Below are positions 24,401-30,360 of a DNA stretch of 34,005 nucleotides, piece by piece. Below the pieces are notes generated by a model. It was not told the origin of the DNA. It saw only the letters and a program-made list of their open reading frames with translations, and did no database searches. The stretch lies in contig DKVL01000014.1 of NCBI GenBank assembly GCA_002491195.1, positions 1 to 34,005 on the forward strand, written 5' to 3'. Position 1 is the stretch's first letter, and every line of letters begins with the position of its first letter. The stretch is from Lachnospiraceae bacterium UBA7179 (GTDB lineage: Bacteria; Bacillota; Clostridia; Lachnospirales; Lachnospiraceae). The position numbers and the translations under genes were made by a program.

Positions 24401-24801
24401 TGACAGACGAGAATGGTGCAGTGATACGTGAGAACTATGTGGACGAGATGGCGGGGCGCGATTCCGGGGGCGAGGGACAAAACCCGAAGTATGTGGCATT
24501 GCTTGCAGGTTTTGCCATGCTCTACAACGCGCAGAGCAACAGGGATTCCAAGATAAAACTGGTGCTCTTGGATGAAGCGTTTTCCAAGATGGACCAGGAG
24601 CGAAGTGCAGTCTGCCTGAAATATGCGCGGAAAATGGATCTGCAGCTGATCGTCTGCGTGCCTGACGAGCGCTTGCAGTCTCTGATTCAAAACGTTGACT
24701 GCGTATACGGTTTCCGCAGATTCCAGAACCAGATATCGATGATGCATATTGACAAGGGAAATTATCTCAAGATGCTGGAGGGGGAAGATGAAGAAGAGTG
24801 A
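21442..24801 (+). CDS. jetC: Wadjet SMC/MukB-like ATPase JetC
   Basis: The motor of the Wadjet complex: it dimerises, binds DNA and extrudes loops using ATP. It has 1119 residues from GTG 21442, with AGAGGAG about 7 bases upstream. The N-terminal head has NLFSGMSGSGKSTVMDAIQ (Walker A, about residue 36). Coiled coils follow at about 270-450 and 630-860, with a hinge-like globular part at about 480-620 (IKVNIFADLFNVEDAEWKDAIEG). The C-terminal head has an SGGEGQ signature at about 1010 and Walker B KLVLLDEAFSKMDQER, then LQLIVCVPDERL. All ATPase motifs are intact. It overlaps jetB by 44 bases and jetD by 14. Confidence 0.92.
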   Translation: MKKAKKIFTRMCLNNWGGITHQVLTFHEYVNLFSGMSGSGKSTVMDAIQVILYGSISSSFLNKAADDARNKRSVLSYLKGEQKDGTANRGGSDFCSNIVLEIEDTGSHLSSCVGLAFEVRKNDSEIRKMMYFSHSGQMPDSGYLTKEGYPYTNQDIRKLVEERANSPENRGKEINRVYPSKEAYTNALYDVLLGYIDGKRFTVMEKSAIALKMTDGTGQFIKDYMFPKNDGDIIGKISEQLGSYRDIQEKIRDMRHRIELLTEVQEAGKRKLAVSADIIRLRAMIRCTEVLELQDKIAADEEGIGTAAEELVRLEAEKAKLDAEMEDIEEELIQVSADLQSSDLGVKEGQLEELVTLQKMYAADSEQWRKVTQGLRKWEEDTVITDYVSNPMLNKIEDFCKGKVDAELCEGLKKSIQSTRENIDEVLEEYNEQRRELEKEIKELSRLVDDLQNDRKPYPPVLKEARAALERRLTDRYGRSIKVNIFADLFNVEDAEWKDAIEGRMGRLKLSLVTEPKYAHDAAVLFREMRKYEEVDLINTDAVAKLDRSVDDNSLYEAVQTEIPYIDACLRRYLGRIQKCHTVEELERVRDGVTPDCYSYSNFIFRHLRKKDYEKYACIGTKVSKAKLAEYQENLQKQETECAGLRQLIERLKAAAGFEHLDNDAAYFERLSRAGKDLDKVTGSIMKLRQDIARLKEGEYKELQARKERLEEKKREKKIQQNQNQNLMNERTRIMSQKEGEVNRLRTDLEEKRIGYKADAQIEAEVTEQLKTRSGQAIRNRVSAQISVLEGKEQEETETLQNARNRFNREYPSVGFNGAEKDNTVYDRLLQDYQNDYEPKYESEFERQCSLIYKSLRENVIATIHGDIKAAKRHTHDINRLLRKTNFADSTYQIKIEPACDEKGQFYEMLTASELDSKNVGADVIEGQLSLGEDEFYQKYEQKIKLLTDKFMPIREEDSRVREQRLRDMEEFADYRNYLSFTMYEQVTDENGAVIRENYVDEMAGRDSGGEGQNPKYVALLAGFAMLYNAQSNRDSKIKLVLLDEAFSKMDQERSAVCLKYARKMDLQLIVCVPDERLQSLIQNVDCVYGFRRFQNQISMMHIDKGNYLKMLEGEDEEE

Positions 24802-25990
24802 TCATAAAACGACTGTTGGAAAATGGATTGTCAATAAGGTCAACACGAAGGACTGGCGTGCGGGAAAAGTAAACGGAGAGAAACATTATGGTCATGGAAG
24901 CGGCACATCTGCCGATGCGATTCGGGAGATCATGGAAGTAGTGGGTGGCAGAGTAAATTTTATCAGTCAGGTGAATCAACTGGAACGAGAGAGCCTGATT
25001 GCTGTTAAGCGCACGAATGTCAACACGGAGATCAAAGAAATTACATTCGCCGTAAAGGATATGGGCAGACTTTGTGATTATGAGTGTGTTGTCAATGAGA
25101 GAAAGCTGATCGAGGAGAAAAAAGTCTATTTGTCAGAACGGATGGAAAACACAAAGTCTGACTGGCTTTTGCACTATGAGCGGGATGTCTATCGCAGACT
25201 GTGTAATGGAACACTGGAAAACAATGTTATGGATGAAAATATTTTCAGGTTGTTAAGTGCCATTGCAGCACTGGAAAATGATGTGTGGAAAAGGAAATTT
25301 AGCAGCGATGTGTTGAACGATTCCAAAGCGTTTCAAAAAGTGTATGAGAGCAGGATTATAACGATTTTAAGAAAGTATTCTGCTAAGGCTGACGAGAGCA
25401 TGACGGATGATGAAGTGCTGCTAGAGCATGGGATCGTGACATATTCCCAGACTCTGCAGTTCAAGGGAAGTATTATATATGATGCAGGCAGTGGGGCGAT
25501 TGATACCAGTATCCAGATCTATGGGACGGTGTTGAATGCCCAGACGTTAACTCATGCCAGACTTGTATCGCTGAATACCGTAAAATGTGTCATGACAATC
25601 GAAAATCAGGCAAACTACGAACAAATGCAATTTCAACCAGATATTTTATACATTTACACACATGGTTTTCTATCACCAAAAGAGCGGCGTTTTCTGGAGC
25701 AGATTGAGGCAGCGGCAGATTCGACAGTCGAATTTTATCACTGGAGTGATTTGGATTATGGTGGAATACGTATTTTTCAGTTTATGAAACAGAATGTTTT
25801 CAAGCGAGTAAAGCCATATAAGATGGATTATGCGACTTATGAGATTGTCAGTCGATTGGGAGAAGGATCTGTGCTGGAAGAAGCAAAGCGGGATCAATTG
25901 GTAAAAATGCATTGTGAAGAGCTTGAAGAGTTAAAGCAATGTATCCTGACGCATGGGAGAGAGTATGAACAGGAAATGCTGATAGAATAA
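24788..25990 (+). CDS. jetD: Wadjet Toprim nuclease JetD
   Basis: JetD cuts the plasmid once the JetABC motor has measured it as circular. The ATG at 24788 has GGAGGGGG just upstream and lies inside the 3' end of jetC, giving 400 residues. The C-terminal Toprim fold shows the conserved Glu in VMTIENQANYE (about residue 277) and the DxD in YHWSDLDYGGIRIF, both intact, so the enzyme should be active. The N-terminal part (residues 1-150) begins with basic segments and carries a JetD-type winged-helix or arm region. It is last in the four-gene operon; no terminator is seen in the 46 bases before rarA. Confidence 0.87.
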   Translation: MKKSDHKTTVGKWIVNKVNTKDWRAGKVNGEKHYGHGSGTSADAIREIMEVVGGRVNFISQVNQLERESLIAVKRTNVNTEIKEITFAVKDMGRLCDYECVVNERKLIEEKKVYLSERMENTKSDWLLHYERDVYRRLCNGTLENNVMDENIFRLLSAIAALENDVWKRKFSSDVLNDSKAFQKVYESRIITILRKYSAKADESMTDDEVLLEHGIVTYSQTLQFKGSIIYDAGSGAIDTSIQIYGTVLNAQTLTHARLVSLNTVKCVMTIENQANYEQMQFQPDILYIYTHGFLSPKERRFLEQIEAAADSTVEFYHWSDLDYGGIRIFQFMKQNVFKRVKPYKMDYATYEIVSRLGEGSVLEEAKRDQLVKMHCEELEELKQCILTHGREYEQEMLIE

Positions 25991-26036
25991 ATTTCGGAAC
26001 AGTTTCTTATCACGGAAATGTGCGGAGAAAGGCAGA

Positions 26037-27365
26037 GTGGAGAAGGAAATGGAACAGATGACACTTTTTGACAGAGAGATGCCGCAGCCGCTGGCGGCGA
26101 GACTGCGGCCGCAGAATTTGGAGGAATATGCGGGGCAGACACATTTGCTGGGAAAGGGAAAGGTGCTGCGCCGGTTGATCGAGAGTGACCAGGTGTCTTC
26201 CATGATATTCTGGGGTCCGCCCGGGGTGGGCAAGACGACACTTGCGCGGATTATTGCGGGCAGGACGAAGTCTGCGTTTATAGATTTTTCAGCGGTGACG
26301 AGCGGTATCAAGGAAATCCGCACGGTCATGGAACAGGCGGAGCGCAACCGCCATTTTGGGGAGCGGACGATCGTCTTTGTGGACGAGATTCATCGGTTTA
26401 ATAAAGCGCAGCAGGATGCGTTTCTGCCGTTTGTGGAGAAGGGAAGCATTATCTTAATTGGAGCTACGACAGAGAATCCATCGTTTGAGATCAACAGCGC
26501 TCTCCTGTCGAGATGCAAGGTATTTGTGCTGCACACGCTCACGACGGAGGAGCTGACAGGGCTCTTGAATCGTGCATTGAAAGATAACAGAGGTTTTGGG
26601 ATGCAGCAGGTCCATATCACGGATGAAATGATTCAGGCGATTGCAAATTTTGCCAACGGAGATGCGCGGAATGCGTTGTCGACGCTGGAGATGGTTGTTC
26701 TAAACGGTGAGATTGATGAAAACGGCGGAGTCACAGTCACGGAGGAGACCCTGGAACAGTGCACTTCCAAAAAGTCGTTGTTGTATGACAAGAAGGGGGA
26801 AGAGCATTATAATCTGATCTCTGCGCTCCACAAGTCCATGCGCAATTCCGACCCGGATGCGGCGGTGTACTGGCTTGCGCGTATGCTGGAAGCGGGGGAG
26901 GATCCGCTGTATGTCGCGCGGAGGGTGACGCGCTTTGCAAGCGAGGATATCGGGCTTGCCGATCCGCAGGCGCTGCAGATCGCAGTAGCAGCGTATCAGG
27001 CATGTCATTTTATCGGAATGCCTGAGTGCACAGTGCATCTGACGCAGGCAGTGGTCTATATGTCTCTTGCGCCTAAGTCTAATGCGCTTTACATGGCATA
27101 TGAGCATGCGAAGATTGATGCCTTAGAGCAGCTTGCAGAGCCGGTTCCTCTCGTGATCCGCAACGCTGTTACAGAATTGATGGCCGGGCTGGATTACGGA
27201 AAAGGCTACCAGTATGCACATGATACGGAGGAGAAACTGACCAATATGCAGTGTCTGCCGGATTCACTGACAGGCAGGGAGTACTATCAGCCTACCAGTC
27301 AAGGCCGGGAAGTCGATTATAAAAAGAGGCTGGAACAGGTCAGGGAGTGGAGAAAACGGCATTAG
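26037..27365 (+). CDS. rarA: Replication-associated recombination protein A (RarA/MgsA)
   Basis: An AAA+ ATPase of the clamp-loader type that acts at stalled replication forks; 442 residues, normal for the family. It starts near the clamp-interaction-like QMTLFDRE and the family's LAARLRPQNLEEYAGQTHLLG. Walker A is GPPGVGKTT (about 61-69), Walker B and the RarA signature are VFVDEIHRFNKAQQDAFLP, sensor 1 is LIGATTENPSFEINSALLSRC, and the C-terminal domain has DPDAAVYWLARML and RFASEDIGLADP. GTG 26037 has GGAGAAAGG upstream; ATG 26049 is an alternative. It ends 35 bases before a bidirectional terminator. A housekeeping gene that marks the end of the defence operon. Confidence 0.93.
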   Translation: MEKEMEQMTLFDREMPQPLAARLRPQNLEEYAGQTHLLGKGKVLRRLIESDQVSSMIFWGPPGVGKTTLARIIAGRTKSAFIDFSAVTSGIKEIRTVMEQAERNRHFGERTIVFVDEIHRFNKAQQDAFLPFVEKGSIILIGATTENPSFEINSALLSRCKVFVLHTLTTEELTGLLNRALKDNRGFGMQQVHITDEMIQAIANFANGDARNALSTLEMVVLNGEIDENGGVTVTEETLEQCTSKKSLLYDKKGEEHYNLISALHKSMRNSDPDAAVYWLARMLEAGEDPLYVARRVTRFASEDIGLADPQALQIAVAAYQACHFIGMPECTVHLTQAVVYMSLAPKSNALYMAYEHAKIDALEQLAEPVPLVIRNAVTELMAGLDYGKGYQYAHDTEEKLTNMQCLPDSLTGREYYQPTSQGREVDYKKRLEQVREWRKRH

Positions 27366-27399
27366 GACATGAAAGAAGGGAAATGATATCCAAGACATC

Positions 27400-27432
27400 A
27401 AAAATGCACTTTGGGTTACAAAGTGCATTTTT
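27400..27432. terminator. Bidirectional terminator between rarA and the CD3324-type gene
   Basis: AAAAATGCACTTTG (27400-27413) pairs perfectly with CAAAGTGCATTTTT (27419-27432) around a 5-base loop. T runs on both strands make it work in both directions. The stop codon of the minus-strand gene lies in the loop. Confidence 0.9.
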
Positions 27433-27691
27433 CTATACGGATAATCCGTTGGATACTTTTTTCAGACAGATAATAATGTTCTGCCAGTTCGCGGATCGTT
27501 TTGCCGGACAGAAAATCCTGGTAGATCAAACGGTTTCTGTGCTGCAGTTCGCGTTTGTAGGTGGTCTTTGCGCCCCATTCCTGCCTGTGTTCTGGTTTCC
27601 TTGGAATGTATAGATTGGCGCCGTCAACATATTCCTGTATCAGTTCGATGATCTCCGTGGGCAGAATTTCTTCTGCTCGAATATAGCCCAT
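27416..27691 (-). CDS. CD3324 family HTH protein
   Basis: A 91-residue small DNA-binding-like protein of the CD3324 family, known in Clostridia without a defined target. The N-terminus MGYIRAEEILPTEIIELIQEYVDGANLYIPRK and the C-terminal helix-turn-helix GKTIRELAEHYYLSEKSIQRIIR are both typical. The HTH resembles that of Trp-repressor or resolvase-like small regulators. GGGAGG lies 6 bases upstream of the ATG on the minus strand. It is convergent with rarA and shares its terminator. A 12-bp inverted repeat (27725-27771) lies in its 5' region and may be an operator or an upstream terminator. Confidence 0.85.
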   Translation of the reverse strand: MGYIRAEEILPTEIIELIQEYVDGANLYIPRKPEHRQEWGAKTTYKRELQHRNRLIYQDFLSGKTIRELAEHYYLSEKSIQRIIRIEKCTL

Positions 27692-27724
27692 GTCTGCCTC
27701 CCAAATTCATATTTGATCAGGAAA

Positions 27725-27771
27725 AGCATTGGCTATAACAATTGTGTGATTTCATTGCAATAGCCAGTGCT
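27725..27771. repeat. Inverted repeat upstream of the CD3324-type gene
   Basis: AGCATTGGCTAT (27725-27736) pairs with ATAGCCAGTGCT (27760-27771) with one wobble, 23-base loop. It lies between two minus-strand genes, 34 bases upstream of the start codon at 27691. It could be an operator, a weak terminator of the upstream gene or both. The gap 27692-27865 otherwise holds only the element end listed next. Confidence 0.5.
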
Positions 27772-27815
27772 ATGCAGTCATAACATATCGTTTCATAAAA
27801 TAAAGCTCCTTTCTC

Positions 27816-27831
27816 ATTTCAAACACGCTCT
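27816..27831. mobile_element. Solo end similar to the MITE terminal repeat
   Basis: TTTCAAACACGCTCT (27817-27831) matches 15 bases of the right terminal repeat of the element at 11244-11409. I find no partner end nearby, so it may be a remnant or a chance match. Confidence 0.35.
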
Positions 27832-27865
27832 GGTGCTTCATGGAATGCAATTGTTTCCTGTTGCG

Positions 27866-28051
27866 TTATAAAGTTATGTCCTCCACATTAACACCCAAAG
27901 AGGATAGTTTTGCAGTAGTCACTTTAATGAGATAATCGAGCATTTCATTTTCATGGCCACCGTTTGCTTTTTTGATTTGCTGCAAGTCGGTAAATCGATC
28001 AATCGTCGTTGTGATTAATTCTTTGTCTGGCATTTCTAATACCTCCATATT
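27866..28051 (-). CDS. Small hypothetical protein
   Basis: An acidic protein of 61 residues or fewer, mostly helical (LITTTIDRFTDLQQIKKANGGHENEMLDYLIKVTTAKLSSLG). On the minus strand the message reads AAAGGAC, then ATG at 28051; a second ATG five codons later (28036) has GGAGG eight bases upstream and may be the real start, giving 56 residues. A longer frame back to 28222 has no ribosome site and runs through the promoter, so it is rejected. I do not recognise the family; no membrane segment or HTH is evident. It has its own consensus promoter (28094-28122). Confidence 0.6.
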   Translation of the reverse strand, partial: NMEVLEMPDKELITTTIDRFTDLQQIKKANGGHENEMLDYLIKVTTAKLSSLGVNVEDITL

Positions 28052-28093
28052 TTCACCGTCCTTTTTATTGCGGCATTGTTGCTTGTTACGATT

Positions 28094-28122
28094 ATTATAG
28101 CGGATTATGGAAAAGGTGTAAA
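28094..28122 (-). promoter_or_regulatory. Sigma-A promoter, minus strand
   Basis: Read on the minus strand: -35 TTTACA (complement of 28117-28122), 17-base spacer, -10 TATAAT (complement of 28094-28099). It drives the small gene at 27866-28051. Confidence 0.7.
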
Positions 28123-28237
28123 GCCTTATCGTGCCAGTATCATTTATCGGTTGACAGCCATGGCCGGATTCGCTAATATAAGGGTGGAGTGAAAATAGTT
28201 TGGTGCTGAATCTAAGAAGCATTAGAGAGATTAGAAA

Positions 28238-28606
28238 ATGAAAAAACGAGTAATTTACATTGTATTAACGATTTTATTATTGATGGTGGAGGTGATGATC
28301 GCGCTGTTTGTCCATGACAGGATTGTGAGACCGTATATCGGCGATATGCTGGTTGTGGTCGTCATTTATACTTTCATACGGATCTGGATACCAGATGCGC
28401 TGCGGCTGTTACCGTTATATGTTTTTCTCTTTGCCACTGGAGTTGAGATTTTGCAGTATTTCAATCTGGTGGAGCTGCTCGGCGTGTCGGACAATCGCTT
28501 TTTGCGCATATTGCTTGGGACATCGTTTGATTGGAAGGATATTTTGTGTTATGCTGCAGGCGCTGTGCTGGTATGGGCAGTGGAGCGGAAAATCAGGCAT
28601 TTGTGA
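28238..28606 (+). CDS. DUF2809 membrane protein
   Basis: A 122-residue inner-membrane protein with four hydrophobic segments: about 5-25 (IYIVLTILLLMVEVMIALFV), 35-50, 55-75 (LLPLYVFLFATGVEILQYF) and 98-118. The VEILQYFNLVELLG and GTSFDWKDILCYAAG stretches are the DUF2809 signature. The family's role is unknown. The ribosome site before the ATG at 28238 is weak (AGAGA). Its stop codon lies inside a hairpin terminator that also covers the 3' end of the convergent gene, overlapping it by 14 bases. Confidence 0.85.
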   Translation: MKKRVIYIVLTILLLMVEVMIALFVHDRIVRPYIGDMLVVVVIYTFIRIWIPDALRLLPLYVFLFATGVEILQYFNLVELLGVSDNRFLRILLGTSFDWKDILCYAAGAVLVWAVERKIRHL

Positions 28607-28617
28607 TGCCTGATTTT
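28589..28617. terminator. Bidirectional terminator spanning two gene ends
   Basis: AAAATCAGGCAT (28589-28600) pairs perfectly with ATGCCTGATTTT (28606-28617), 5-base loop. The stop of the DUF2809 gene (28604-28606) and of the minus-strand gene (28593-28595) both lie in it. Confidence 0.88.
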
Positions 28618-28970
28618 TGTGCGTAATAGTGACGCATGCTCATCAGTTTTTCTTGTTTTTCTTTGGGCAGTGACCGGAAGATATCTTCATAATCCAGATC
28701 CATCAGAGGCGGATTTTCCAGTGCGATCTGAAAGAGCTGTCCATTCAGCCAGTCTTTCCATAAATCATTGAACAGCGCTGTGCTGTCAGTGTAGCATACA
28801 GCCTTGTCAAAGCCATAGTACTCATCATAATAAAGAAGTCTTACAAATCCGTATCTTCCGGCGTCTGCCACCACGATATCAAGATCTTCATTTTCAAGGT
28901 CCGCAAAGACATCTGCAACCTTGCGGCATTTTCTGTGTTCCTCATCGGTAATGTATCTTTTATTGTTCAT
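28593..28970 (-). CDS. Hypothetical protein
   Basis: A 125-residue acidic, soluble-looking protein with many aromatic residues (GRYGFVRLLYYDEYYGFDKAV). The pattern of an N-terminal helix (EEHRKCRKVADVFADLE), central strands and a C-terminal helix (LPKEKQEKLMSMRHYY) is clear, but I do not recognise the family. AAAAAAGGAAAC lies 5 bases before the ATG on the minus strand, a reasonable ribosome site. It is divergent from the Arc-like gene and convergent with the DUF2809 gene. The long inverted repeat at 28993-29049 lies in its upstream region. Confidence 0.7.
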   Translation of the reverse strand: MNNKRYITDEEHRKCRKVADVFADLENEDLDIVVADAGRYGFVRLLYYDEYYGFDKAVCYTDSTALFNDLWKDWLNGQLFQIALENPPLMDLDYEDIFRSLPKEKQEKLMSMRHYYAQKSGITNA

Positions 28971-28992
28971 GATTGTTTCCTTTTTTGATGTT

Positions 28993-29049
28993 AGGATCCT
29001 TAAAGAAATAACTTGACAAGATTGCGCAGAGTTTTTCTTTAAGGTTCCT
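28993..29049. repeat. 16-bp inverted repeat between divergent genes
   Basis: AGGATCCTTAAAGAAA (28993-29008) pairs with TTTCTTTAAGGTTCCT (29034-29049) with one mismatch and a 25-base spacer that contains a TTGACA. No T run follows. It may be an operator shared by the divergent genes at 28970 and 29182. Confidence 0.5.
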
Positions 29050-29181
29050 TAGATTTCCAAATTTGTTCTTTGGTATGGATAATCTTATTATAATATGCCG
29101 TCAGAACGCCGTCAACTTAAACTTTGCCGTCAATATAAAGGTATAATGAAGTCAAAAGGTTGCCAAAGGAGTTTTTGTACA

Positions 29182-29352
29182 ATGACAGATAAGATTATCA
29201 AGTTCACTTTTCGGACGGATGAGGAGATACTAAAGAAGCTTCGTTATGTTGCAGAATATGATGCGCGTTCTGCAAACAGGGAGTTGGAAGTTCTTGTGAA
29301 AAGGCATATTGCTGAATTTGAGAAAGAGCATGGAGAAATAACAATTCCTTAA
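29182..29352 (+). CDS. Arc-like (ribbon-helix-helix) DNA-binding protein
   Basis: A 56-residue protein that reads as one ribbon-helix-helix unit: strand IIKFTFRT, helix DEEILKKLRYVAEYDA, turn RS and helix ANRELEVLVKRHIAEFEKEH. SANRELExLVK is typical of the Arc/MetJ type. The ATG at 29182 has AAAGGAG about 11 bases upstream; an ATG at 29095 in the same frame falls in the promoter region and is rejected. A TATAAT lies at 29142-29147. Three GCCGTCA direct repeats (29097, 29108, 29126) lie just upstream and could be its binding sites. No toxin gene is next to it, so it is more likely a stand-alone regulator than an antitoxin. Confidence 0.75.
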   Translation: MTDKIIKFTFRTDEEILKKLRYVAEYDARSANRELEVLVKRHIAEFEKEHGEITIP

Positions 29353-29463
29353 TACACAGTTTTGTTTGTCAATTCATAAAAGTATATATATTTCTACAAA
29401 TGGACTATTTTCAGTCCCATTATAATATAATTATTGCATAAAATGAACAGAAAAGTGGACTGA

Positions 29464-29724
29464 TATGGGTTCAGAGGATGTGATAGAACGGAACAGAAGA
29501 TTAAGCAGGACAAAGAGGGAACGATTGGGCATAACATCAGGAAGATTCGGAAATCAAGGGGAATCGGGCAGGTCGAGCTTGTGCGGATGATGAATCTGCA
29601 GGGGATTCCGATCACGAGGGAATGTCTGGTCAAGATTGAGAGAGGGATTCAGCACGTACAGATCCAGCAGCTTCGGGCAATCAGGGATGCGCTGGAAACG
29701 ACATATGAGAAACTGTTAGATTAG
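29464..29724 (+). pseudogene. XRE-family HTH protein with no normal start codon
   Basis: The frame encodes GTIGHNIRKIRKSRGIGQVELV, then ITRECLVKIERGIQHVQIQQL and ALETTYEKLLD, a complete Cro/C1-type helix-turn-helix of about 70 residues. Between the in-frame TGA at 29461 and the HTH there is no ATG, GTG or TTG; the first ATG pair lies inside the domain. An ATT at 29500 is the only near-start codon. A frame one base away carries ATG 29465 (MGSEDVIERN), so a single frameshift near 29490-29500 would restore a natural start. Either the gene is broken or it uses ATT. It ends just before a terminator-like hairpin. Confidence 0.65.
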
Positions 29725-29725
29725 G

Positions 29726-29757
29726 AACTTCGACGTACCCTGGTGCGCCGAAGTTTT
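29726..29757 (+). terminator. Terminator-like hairpin after the XRE frame
   Basis: AACTTCG (29726-29732) pairs with CGAAGTT (29749-29755), with a further CGTAC/GTGCG inner stem after one mismatch, then a short T run. It closes the XRE reading frame. Confidence 0.55.
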
Positions 29758-29877
29758 CCTCACAGGTTTGGGGTTCCGCAGAGAGGGCGAAAGGGAGTTC
29801 GTGTGTCTATGTATCATGTTTTTAAAAAGAACGGCGGGTGGTCTGTCGTTTTTTTATGCGCAGGCAAATTTTTTATA

Positions 29878-29938
29878 TTGACACTTGGACTACAAGGTGT
29901 TATCTTGGTTATAGGACTACAGAGTGTTATCATATAAT
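29878..29938 (+). promoter_or_regulatory. Promoter and two BlaI-like operators
   Basis: TTGACA (29878-29883), 17-base spacer, TATCTT (29901-29906), and a second TATAAT at 29933-29938. Two direct repeats, GGACTACAAGGTGTTATC (29887-29904) and GGACTACAGAGTGTTATC (29914-29931), 27 bases apart, cover the spacer and both -10 boxes. Each is an imperfect dyad (ACA...TGT) like BlaI/MecI operators. The gap 29725-29979 holds this control region and no credible gene. Confidence 0.75.
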
Positions 29939-29979
29939 CGGGATGTATTCCATATATCCGGGTAGAAAGGAAGGTCATT

Positions 29980-30360
29980 ATGATACAGCAGGTTTCTGAT
30001 TCCGAGTTGGAATTAATGAAAATTGTGTGGGCAAACGGCGGCAGTGCACTCTATGCACAGATTATGGAGGAGCTGTCCGGAAGCGGGCGGACCTGGCAGA
30101 AGAATACCATCATCACGTTGTTATCCCGGCTGGTGGAGAAAGGACTGTTAAAGACAAACAAGATCGGGCGCCGCAACGAATATACGGCGGTCGTGTCCGA
30201 GTCCGACTATCAGGCGGCGCAGACGCAGACATTGCTCGATAAACTTTATGAGGGAAATGCGAAAGGTCTGGTGTCGACCCTGATTCAAAGGGAAATGCTT
30301 TCTGCAACAGATTACGAGGAACTGCGAAAGTTCTGGGAGAAGGAGCGTGACGGAAAATGA
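29980..30360 (+). CDS. BlaI/MecI/CopY family repressor
   Basis: A 126-residue winged-helix repressor that would bind the two operator repeats upstream and be inactivated by cleavage when the partner M56 protease senses its signal. The family landmarks are SDSELELMKIVWANGGSALYAQIMEEL, WQKNTIITLLSRLVEKGLLKTNKIGRRNEYTAVVSE and a C-terminal dimer helix (GLVSTLIQREMLSATDYEELRKFW). GAAAGGAAGG lies upstream of ATG 29980. Its stop overlaps the start of the next gene as ATGA, so the two proteins are made together. The regulated target is not obvious; autoregulation is certain to be part of it. Confidence 0.92.
   Translation: MIQQVSDSELELMKIVWANGGSALYAQIMEELSGSGRTWQKNTIITLLSRLVEKGLLKTNKIGRRNEYTAVVSESDYQAAQTQTLLDKLYEGNAKGLVSTLIQREMLSATDYEELRKFWEKERDGK

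Noticed and set aside
28052..28222. Longer start for the small minus-strand gene ending at 27866
   Set aside because: The extension crosses a consensus promoter and lacks a ribosome site.
29182..29352. Antitoxin of a toxin-antitoxin pair
   Set aside because: The RHH fold would fit, but no toxin-sized partner gene lies next to it on the same strand.
29743..29937. A 64-codon frame before the BlaI-type gene
   Set aside because: It has no ribosome site and its 3' half is the promoter and operator region; composition is not protein-like.
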